Assembly: GCA_020091685.1 (NCBI GenBank)
Contig: CM034613.1
Span: 21,364,801-21,428,800 of the forward strand
Source of the DNA: Lutjanus erythropterus
Taxonomy: Eukaryota > Chordata > Actinopteri > Lutjaniformes > Lutjanidae
Reading direction: 5' to 3'
DNA: 64,000 nt
Below the pieces are notes generated by a model, which was not told the DNA's origin, did not search any database, and was given only the letters and a program-made list of their open reading frames with translations. The translations under genes were made by a program, and so were the position numbers. Below, piece after piece: positions 58,101-64,000 of the stretch (positions are counted from its first letter, which is position 1; the number at the start of each line of letters is the position of its first letter).

Positions 58101-61100
58101 TTAACCTCAGCACATGCAGCTAATTCAGCCCAGTGGTTCCAGTAAATCGCTGCACTCTCTCCATTTATAAAACTACCAAAGTAGTTTCCTACAGCATGCA
58201 TAATCAGCGTCCATGTATCTCAAAGAGGTGCCCACTAACACGGCGGCATTCTTCCTTGTTTGAGCAGCTCTGACCACAACACAACAGTCCCCCTGCTGCT
58301 TCATACGATGCCCCAATAAAGAGCTCATAATGACAGCAGAGTTGGCTCTTTATAAGCGCTCAAGGACTCATTGTGTTTTGGACAAACAAATGAATCACCG
58401 GCAGTTAGACCTTGGAACACAAGCAACAAAGTACAACACGTGAAGCCAAAGAAATGTTTATCTTCATGCTCAGTTAAAGTACATCTGTCGGTTCAAAAAC
58501 AATCTTGATTTCATCCAAGGATCGGAAACAACACATTTTTGTAATATCCACCAAAGCCCCACGTTAATCATATCAATTAAATTTCCATCAGTGGAAATAT
58601 TTTATTTACTCATGGTGGTGGTAGATGAAAAAAAGCACTTTTGGCCGAGCTGAGGAACATATATGGGTTTAATTTTTCAAGCAGTTGCACAGCGGTGGCT
58701 CAGGACAGGCATAAAGCCTGGCAGTGGAGGTGCAATAAGTCTAACGCAGGAATTTCCTTCTTTTTCCTCTCACATCCGTAACCTGGCCCCATATGGTAGG
58801 CAGATATTGTTGTTGGCTTGTGGATGGCTGCATATTATACACAGATATTTATGTGCTTTTGGAGGAAAGACATGCTTTTTTTGCAACAGAGCAAAATCAT
58901 ATGTTTTGGCGTTTCTCTCACTCCAAAGATAAGTCAGAGTAACAGATGTTTTCAACTGGCTAACATGGTCGCTAATACAAGTCATGCAAGACACTGGGTA
59001 GAGTCCAAACACTGTCCATCTTCGGAGGACAGCCTTTATTAGTCAATTTATATGTGGGACAAGAACATCTGGAACATCTGTTGCTTGCTGAGGTAATGCT
59101 AGTGGCCAGTGACTATACAGTCCACTGCTTTCCAAAAAGATGTTTTTCCTTTTTCACCTTCAGCGTCACCTTTTACCTTAAATGACCTCATACAGCACAT
59201 TCATCACTTACATCTGTCAATACACACCTTCACTGAAGCAAAACGGCATAAACATCCAACTTCAGTGAAGGTTAGTCTTATTTGTCTTGACAAAACTGTC
59301 CTGCCACCGTGTCAGAAAAACATTTGGTAAATCTAGGAGACATGCACTTAAAGGCTGGGTTGCACCAACAAAGATTAACTTTTAAACCTGATTAAATTTT
59401 GATTTAACTTAAAATTATGCTGCACCAAACTTTAAAACTAGCTTAAAATTGCTTATTTTTTTAAATCTGGATTTCCTTATTTTAAACCTAGTTTTATTAC
59501 ACACTTAAAAAAATAATCTTATATTAAAATCAATCTTTGTTAATGCAACCCAGTAAAAGTGGTGCATATTTGGAAAAGTATCCAAAAACAATCAGGGCTA
59601 CAGCTGCACGGCATTTTGACTCCCAGTCAAACCACGATACTATGGCAGCTGTCTACTTCAATTTCACTTCCAGGTAAATCCAAAGCTCTGGGTTGGGAAA
59701 ACTGTTGTTGAACCTGTGTATCTGGGATCTGACTTTAGCTTCTTTAGTGCTGCGGAGTGATTTAAAGAATTCAATTTCCCCTGATTTTTCCGGGTCATGA
59801 AGCTTGAGAGTCATTTATGGCTTTTGCAGTTGCATCCTCCTAACTCATTTGCGGTATAACGCTCCAGCACCTGTGATGGATTCAACAGAACATTCACATC
59901 TGGCAGTAAATTGCAGGTATATTGTTGTAGTGCAAAGTGCCAGTAAATATGAGTAGAATTATATACTTTATAGAAGGAAGCTGCAAATAGAGATGTGTTA
60001 ATATTATCCTTTTTTGGACGCATGCATGCATGCAGAAATTTCATGGCAGCCATGACAACCATGGCCATGCCCCTAAAAAATGATACGCCCTGCAGCCACA
60101 GTGGCCTTGATGCTTGATGCTTTGCTGTTTTCTCCTCTGCCTCTTTCCTGTCGATACATTTTTTTCGACACCAGTGTCTTTTGTTGAGATTCTGATTGGT
60201 CAACATCACAGGAAACATTGCTGCCCTGGCAGCTGGCCTTTGCCCTCAAAAAAAACGGCATCCCCACAAGCCAAGTGGCCTTGCCCATAAAATGATGAAA
60301 TTCTAGGCCTCATTCATGCATATGTGGGTGTCTTTTACTCACGTTGGTTCCTCAGAAACGGTGACCTCCTCCTCCAGCTCTATGGCCTGCTTATGCCACA
60401 CAGGTTTTGCCTCAACTGGGAGCGTATCTAGAGCAAATCACCCAGAAAGGAAAAAAATTGAACATCACAAAAGAAATATTATTTTATTTTAGATATAAGT
60501 ACAAGTTTGGTGGTTAAAACACAATGTAACATACCTATGGATTTATAACAGGGCACAGTCACCAGGCACTCCTCCTTGATGTGGGGTTTGGTGGTGGGGT
60601 TACAACCTCCAGCATGGAGTCCTCTGTGATCGATGCATAGCACCACCCTGTAGCGCAGACCCTGACCACAGGTCACCGTGCACTGATGGTAACAAAGGAC
60701 AGTTAGAAAGATAAAACCTGTAATGACTGATCAAGGGGGCTAATGTGTTGCTAAGTCTTGCTCTTATGGTTCGACCTCTTTCCTTGTGTTTGACAGAAAG
60801 CCTTTGACTCAAGGGAAGTAAAGACCTTCCAACATCCCTGCAGCTCTCTGTGCAGGGGGTGAACTTTGTGTATCCTCTGCCAAAACAAGCATTTACAGTC
60901 AAGTTCACAAGGAAGAATGTGCTAGGTAAACAGCATTGCAGGTTTTTAGAGGGCCACAAATTTGACTCCCTGTGCCTCTGCTTGCACGTGTATAACTGGT
61001 GAGGCTGAAAAATCCCCACGAGGAAGGTGTATGGAACATTTCTGCTTAATGTAACAGCAACTATGCTAAACAAGTAAGCTAACCGGGAGTGTTAGATTAT

Positions 61101-62609
61101 CCAGATGCGCCACCTTGGTAACCTGGATGTGTCTGGCAAAGACTGGGATTAAGAAATCCTATATGCTGGTGGCTTTGGGGTTTTAATTAAAAGCCCTGTA
61201 TGCTTTGGATGATGTGTTCAAGGGCACAAGTGGTGAAGAGTCATGTTGAAAAAGACAGAAATGATGATAAAATCTCAGGCCAGGATGTCTGTCCCACTGT
61301 AGTGACTAACAAGAACTAGTCACAGTTGATGGCAGTTGGCACATCCCCAGTTTGGAGAAGCAGAGAGGAGTACCATTGTGGACAACTTCAGCAACAAAAG
61401 GCATGTGGCCCTTACTGAGAATATTTTCACCACTTTACTTTGCTGTCAGACAGACTTTTCCCATGGAAAACTACTGCTACGTGAGTCAAATATCACTCTC
61501 TCCAAACCAACCAAATTCCATAGGAAAAATTTGTCATTTTACCTCGGAAAACTCTGGAGCTGCAGGGTTACCGCTGCCTCAATCTGTTAGTTCTGATTCA
61601 CTTAAGTCACACAATAACACATCATCATCATCATCTGGGCCTTACATTGCCTTCATACTGTGTAGAATGAATAACCAGTAGGAACAATATAAAAAGAAAA
61701 ACAGAAAAAAAGGGCACCTACGGGTGACCACTCCTGTGCCAGCCAGGTGGGGCAGTCGAAGGTGTTGCAGGGCTGCAGGATGGCTGTCTTGGGGGAGTAG
61801 AGACACTTCCACTCCTCAGTGGGAGTGATGACACCCTGCATGTCCTCCTCCACGCAGGACACTGAGCGGCTCTGGATGCCTCCGCCGCAGGAGGTGGAGC
61901 AGGCGGTCCAGGGACTGCTCTCCCACCTGACATTAGAAAGTCATTCACGCAGATCGGTAAAGGTCAGAATTTCTGTTGCGCTTTTTGTGTCACTATTTCA
62001 CTTCACAGACGTGAGTACATACCGAGGCAGGGGGTGGTAGAGGTCATATGGCATAATCTGCTTGTAGCCGTCACTAAAGAGCAGAATCAGTGAAAGAAAT
62101 TAGGATTTAGGATGATACCACCTGCTGCTGGCATATCATTAACATGGATCTTTGTAGTTAAAATAAATTTGGTGTCTAACCTGGCCAGGCAGGGGTCCAT
62201 GTTGCACTCCTGTAGTTTGGGTTTAGGTTTGATGTTCTCTGGGTAATAATGACAATACTGATCCACAACCACCCGGCCGGTCCGAAGGTCAAAGCACTCT
62301 GCTGAGGTGAGCTGGTACCCTACAGACAAATAAAACCAAAGAGGTGACTGAAACTAAAATGATCTATCAAAAACACTTAACAGAATTTTATGATTGATCT
62401 GCTTCAAGAAAACTTGTTGGCATCACTGGTTTCCAACATCGCTGTCTACTATCAAGTACTTAATCCACAAATGCCAGCAATGCAACTCCATGCTTACCCC
62501 CACCACAGGTGACGGAGCAAGGGAAGAAGTCGGTCTCCCTCCAGCGGTGGACGATGGGCTGGTAGTAAATGTACTGGATCACACTGTCTGCTCCAGTGGC
62601 AAACTGCAC
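43615..62609 (-). CDS. adamtsl1/3: ADAMTS-like protein, ADAMTSL1/ADAMTSL3 subfamily, 3' part
   Basis: Nineteen exons (one tentative) on the minus strand: 62,498-62,609; 62,181-62,319; 62,023-62,073; 61,722-61,926; 60,535-60,682; 60,343-60,427; 56,178-56,482; 54,082-54,211; 51,385-51,595; 50,518-50,697; 50,246-50,399; 49,053-50,055; 48,791-48,918; 47,695-47,889 (tentative); 46,470-46,590; 46,060-46,264; 44,946-45,055; 44,578-44,798; 43,615-43,724. They give about 1,270 residues: a run of thrombospondin type 1 repeats, two Ig domains, further TSP1 repeats and a C-terminal PLAC domain. These are secreted, catalytically inactive ADAMTS relatives that bind fibrillin-rich matrix. Segments such as FYPQPIVHRWRETDFFPCS-like and DWEYEGFTECSESCGGGVQE follow human ADAMTSL1 closely. 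I cannot separate paralogues 1 and 3. The 5' end is outside the window. Confidence 0.93.
43773..43853. repeat. Perfect 20-bp hairpin with 41-base loop
   Basis: Arms at 43,773-43,792 and 43,834-43,853 are exact reverse complements (aagatagttgattg... / ...caatcaactatctt). The loop contains further partial pairing. It sits 49 bases upstream of the last adamtsl exon, so in the nascent RNA it could lie next to the splice acceptor. It may be a tiny palindromic mobile element. Confidence 0.85.
44035..44512. mobile_element. Long inverted-repeat element with TAGC-rich core, copy A
   Basis: The left end, read in reverse complement, and the right end share 'atcttcaaaatttgtttttc'-type sequence and 'agcatgtagc...ctaagta'. 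The core (44,211-44,430) is a dense field of GCTAGCTA/GTTAGCTAGC palindromes. A second copy lies at 50,770-51,333 and a partial one at 55,822-55,972. Confidence 0.7.
44578..45055 (-). CDS. adamtsl1/3: adamtsl exons: last two TSP1 repeats
   Basis: Exon 44,946-45,055 encodes CHGQCVGPSLATQHRHVYC. Exon 44,578-44,798 encodes LKNCSTEACALHWRIGPW, TQCTATCGRHGFQSRQVTC and WQRCNILSCGR. They are close in sequence and spacing to the end of human ADAMTSL1. Confidence 0.94.
45180..45690 (+). mobile_element. 3' end of a LINE retrotransposon, decayed
   Basis: The plus-strand frame reads LQTVQNPAARLLTRVNR, HINPVLASLHWVSKPFRIGFK and then degenerates. This is the C-terminal end of the reverse-transcriptase ORF of L2/CR1-like LINEs. 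It finishes with 'acaagtgcaataaaaat', the usual short A-rich tail. Stops and missing 5' parts make it dead on arrival. Confidence 0.8.
46060..46590 (-). CDS. adamtsl1/3: adamtsl exons: TSP1 repeats after the Ig region
   Basis: Exon 46,470-46,590 encodes a cysteine-containing half repeat (GRNCVQGNG to LCHGQACPLR). Exon 46,060-46,264 encodes WRVDPWSPCSASCGGGSQTR to RLCNLLPCARW. Both join in phase. Confidence 0.93.
46733..47145. mobile_element. Short hAT-like non-autonomous element
   Basis: The left end 'gcttctgcaggtttc' is mirrored by the right end, whose reverse complement reads 'ggtttctgcaagtcctt'. About 410 bp of AT-rich non-coding sequence lies between. It sits in an adamtsl intron. Confidence 0.55.
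47695..47889 (-). CDS. Tentative extra adamtsl exon
   Basis: This 195-bp open segment has a pyrimidine-rich acceptor (TTACACACCCCAG|TG) and a weaker donor (TTAA|GTGGGT). Its phases (1 in, 1 out) fit exactly between the second Ig exon and the next TSP1 exon, so it can be included or skipped without a frameshift. It encodes VISELRCPSSR and LTLQHFSFPYDNNYRFQAVF. It contains one Ig-like cysteine but not a full domain, and I do not recognise it. Confidence 0.45.
48150..48560 (-). repeat. Two adjacent interspersed repeat fragments
   Basis: 48,160-48,300 matches in reverse the element at 62,700-62,960 (AGCCAGGCTT, AGCTAAC, ATGAGAAGA order). 48,400-48,560 resembles 27,680-27,810 in blocks such as 'aaagtactga', 'aagagac' and 'ctgtctcctgcacagacatg'. 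Confidence 0.5.
48791..48918 (-). CDS. adamtsl1/3: adamtsl exon: second half of second Ig domain
   Basis: It encodes IGLLPTGSLRIQSPS and LDEGLYTCTARNRLGS, the F-strand tyrosine/cysteine motif of a C2 Ig domain. It ends in phase 1 with TACAG|GTAAGG. Confidence 0.93.
49053..50055 (-). CDS. adamtsl1/3: adamtsl large exon: first Ig domain, linker, start of second Ig
   Basis: This 1,003-bp exon encodes KVYIQLRKGKKLHLVVGGY, an Ig C2 domain (cysteines in LRCPTRHF and DAGIYTCIAG), a long poorly conserved linker with sequons and a helical TQRLDEISRNLSE motif, and the first half of a second Ig domain (LELRCDTLGNPEPSLTW). Confidence 0.94.
50246..51595 (-). CDS. adamtsl1/3: adamtsl exons: three TSP1 repeats
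   Basis: Exons 51,385-51,595, 50,518-50,697 and 50,246-50,399 encode WDTGEWSSCSATCGVG, CSRSCGGGFQRRQVLCKQR and CSVTCGNGIQRLQAVCRK. Each begins with the C-S-x-(T/S)-C-G core, with cysteines placed as in group 1 TSP1 repeats. Confidence 0.93.
50770..51333. mobile_element. Long inverted-repeat element with TAGC-rich core, copy B
   Basis: It starts with 'cctcagtgaactctctcttt' and ends 'gggtgggacttagaaagggt'. The ends and TAGC-rich core (50,921-51,130) correspond to copy A at 44,035-44,512. It lies in the adamtsl intron between 50,697 and 51,385. Confidence 0.65.
51596..54081. other. adamtsl intron without further supported exons
   Basis: The intron between the exons at 51,385 and 54,082 was scanned. 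A moderately GC-rich stretch at 52,200-52,560 has open frames on both strands but no recognisable protein or splice fit and is probably repeat-derived. Confidence 0.55.
54082..54211 (-). CDS. adamtsl1/3: adamtsl exon: second half of a TSP1 repeat
   Basis: It joins in phase to the SESCGGG end of the exon at 56,178 to give GVQEAVVICLNKQTREAAD and RRPPQLLQDC, closely like ADAMTSL1. Confidence 0.93.
54303..54716. mobile_element. MITE with long terminal inverted repeats
   Basis: The left end ('ggagaaacagagaggagtac' and 'gctaagcaatgtactgctg') is mirrored by the right end, whose reverse complement carries 'gaagtagagaggagtacc' and 'agcagtgtactgctt'. The inverted ends are about 60 bp. A fragment of the same family is at 61,344-61,400. 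Confidence 0.75.
55111..55142. repeat. CA microsatellite
   Basis: About 15 uninterrupted CA units followed by ta. It lies in an adamtsl intron. Confidence 0.95.
55822..55972 (+). repeat. Partial copy of the TAGC-core element family
   Basis: 'ttcaacatagacaaaccct', 'gagaaaggagaccaaaggtt' and 'agcaaaaaggggcagagtca' match the right end of copy B at 51,180-51,333. Confidence 0.5.
56178..56482 (-). CDS. adamtsl1/3: adamtsl exon: TSP1 repeat with acidic/basic insert
   Basis: It encodes FIPGPWQTCSRTCGAG, VLLSFSQTVADLPDDECEG, and then a charged low-complexity insert (KGKESEKEGEEEEETPERE) before HDWEYEGFTECSESCGGG. The insert lies where the mammalian protein also has a variable stretch. Confidence 0.93.
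57573..57630 (-). other. Exon-like 58-bp segment, possible poison exon
   Basis: It is bordered by TTTTTCAG and by a strong donor GATG|GTGAGTC. Inclusion would keep the frame open through the segment but shift the next exon, giving a stop at 56,375-56,377. It is not part of the main reading. Confidence 0.35.
59351..59556. mobile_element. Small MITE with inverted ends
   Basis: The left 'gctgggttgcaccaacaaag' and the reverse complement of the right end ('ctgggttgcattaacaaag') are near-identical. The element is about 205 bp, AT-rich and non-coding. Confidence 0.75.
60343..60682 (-). CDS. adamtsl1/3: adamtsl exons: TSP1 repeat and acidic linker
   Basis: The exon at 60,535-60,682 encodes CTVTCGQGLRYRVVLC and ends CLVTVPCYKSI. 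The exon at 60,343-60,427 encodes a non-TSP linker with ELEEEVTVSEEPT that is conserved in human ADAMTSL1. Confidence 0.92.
61344..61400 (+). repeat. Fragment of the 54.3-kb MITE family
   Basis: 'ccccagtttggagaagcag' then 'agaggagtacc' and 'cagcaacaaaaggc' match one end of the element at 54,303-54,716. Confidence 0.6.
61722..62609 (-). CDS. adamtsl1/3: adamtsl exons: spacer end and TSP1 repeats
   Basis: Four exons (62,498-62,609; 62,181-62,319; 62,023-62,073; 61,722-61,926). They read QPIVHRWRETDFFPCSVTC, then GYQLTSAECFDLR, the short SDGYKQIMPYDLYHPLPR link, then WESSPWTACSTSCGGG. Cysteine spacing follows TSP1 repeats. Breaks between W-x-x and C in phase 0 are usual for this family. Confidence 0.93.
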
Positions 62610-64000
62610 CTACAGAAACAATGTACATGATGTGTCTCAATTTAAAGAAAGTACGTCATAGCAAGGCTTTTATTTTATCAGAACAAGTCAAAAGGATTCT
62701 GAATGCAACCAGAATACCCTGAATTAGAAATATGACATTTTGGGAAGTACATGTATACGCTTTCTATCTGTTGAACCAACCAGCAGTCTGTTAGCTTAGC
62801 ATAAAAACTGGAAGTAGGTGAAACAGTAAGCCTGGCTAAGGTTAAAAAAATCTCACTAACACATTATTTAATATTAATCACAGTTTGTTTGTAAAAAGGG
62901 CAGAGTGTTGATGTTCTCTGGGAATTAAAGCAAATACCCACGCTCCAAAAATGTTGGACTATTCCTTTAAGCTAACTTTTTTTTTTGGTCACCTGTAAAA
63001 ATAAAAGTTGAGGGAAAAATAAACTTAAAGCTGGAGAACTTTGTTAAGCTTATTCAACTAAGAGCTGATTTGTTGTGTCAACACAGGTTACGAAGTTCTC
63101 TCAAAGTGAATATGCTTGAGTTAAAAAAAAAACAACTTAAATTATTAGATTTGATGAACTGGAAACTGTGTTCTTATTTGACTTATGCTGGACAGTGTTT
63201 CTCAGACTTTTTACCAGAAGACATTAAGCTTTCCAAGTCCCACCATTATGACTAAAATACATCAGCACTGGTTTACCCTATTCTGCTTTATTCCAAAATA
63301 ATATTTATTTATTGTTGACTGTTATCGGCCACAGCCAAGCTCATAAAGTTGTCTCGACAGCTGGTAACTTCACACCCACAATGTTTTCTTATTGTGAGAA
63401 GACAAATATTCCCAAATAGGGTTTTTTTCTTGTTGCAGTGTTCTTGATGTACGTTTTCAGTTTATAATAGAGCTTTTCGAACTTATTCTAGCATGCACTT
63501 TTTTCCCTGGTCACCTCCTCCTCACCTGCAGTGACTCTATATCCCACAGTTTGAGAACCCCTGATGTACAAAAACACAATTTCCAGCTCAGCAAATGTAA
63601 TAATTTCAGTTAAGTGCATGAGTTGATTTGTATAGTAACTTAAGATAGCACTCTTTATGTGTTAAAGTGTTTTTTCTGATCGTTTTCTGTGATACTTCTT
63701 TCTGTGTTTAGTTGTTACATTTTTGTTTGTTCATTTCTCTTTTCCCTTTTGGCTAGCAAACCACTGCTGCTGGTCGTACAAAGGTCAGCTCATTGACACT
63801 GTTTTCATAGTTGCTTGGATAAAAATGAGTCAAGACATGAGGCTGGAGGGACAAATGTTGATGCAGCTGAAGTTACAGTGTCTTTGTTCGCAGAAAGTGC
63901 CAACAAACGACTGAAAGACACTGGAATCTATTTAGAGATTGGAGGTATTTGACCCTAAATAACCTGAAGAGTCGGCTTCTGCACATTCAAAGGTTGAACA
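62610..64000. other. adamtsl intron running off the right edge
   Basis: No upstream adamtsl exon was found. It contains an interspersed fish repeat at about 62,700-62,960 ('gttagcttagcataaa...ctgg' and 'agcctggctaagg'). Confidence 0.6.
62700..62960 (+). repeat. Interspersed fish repeat
   Basis: The ordered blocks 'acattttgggaagtac', 'gttagcttagcataaa', 'aagcctggctaagg' and 'ctcactaacac' are those of a family widespread in fish genomes. An inverted, partial relative is at 48,160-48,300. Confidence 0.55.

Larger units (their letters stand above)
56483..60342. other. Long adamtsl intron
   Basis: No constitutive exon fits here, because the exon at 60,343 joins in phase directly to 56,482. The intron holds a 58-bp exon-like segment (57,573-57,630) and a short inverted-repeat element (59,351-59,556). 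Confidence 0.65.

Overview
The window reads as nuclear DNA of a ray-finned fish, probably a spiny-rayed teleost. Genes are split into many small exons with GT/AG borders, introns are AT-rich, and the introns are full of short inverted-repeat elements, a Tc1 relic and a LINE tail of kinds common in fish. I rebuilt four multi-exon genes, the first coding exon of a fifth and one tRNA gene. Reading phase was checked by hand at every exon junction and agrees throughout.

Layout. 1-16.0 kb is probably the first intron of a membrane collagen (type XXV/XIII/XXIII family, best guess col25a1), whose first coding exon lies at 16,009-16,299 on the minus strand. 22.5-25.65 kb, plus strand: a four-exon SAXO/MAP6 (STOP) family microtubule-binding protein. 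28.8-34.66 kb, minus strand: complete larp7 (12 coding exons, 567 aa), with paired TCTCGCGAGA promoter motifs near 35.6-35.8 kb. 36,507-36,580: tRNA-Ile(AAT). 36.87-40.7 kb, minus strand: a CARD-NACHT-LRR immune receptor (NLR) with a short repeat array and an unfamiliar tail. 43.6-62.6 kb, minus strand: the last 19 exons (one tentative) of an ADAMTSL1/ADAMTSL3-type secreted matrix protein; its 5' end lies beyond the right edge.

The genes do not form a pathway. They cover collagen biology, cilia, 7SK RNA metabolism, innate immunity and extracellular matrix. Two links recall human gene order: LARP7 and COL25A1 both lie at 4q25, and SAXO1 and ADAMTSL1 are convergent neighbours at 9p22, as the SAXO-like and adamtsl genes are here. 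The NLR and larp7 sit between the second pair.

Points for a second look: the NLR tail, a tentative in-frame exon where the ADAMTSL third Ig domain would be expected, a possible poison exon in the same gene, a perfect 20-bp hairpin beside its last exon, and a transposon-like element with about 59-bp inverted ends in its 3' UTR. I found no convincing new multi-gene system.
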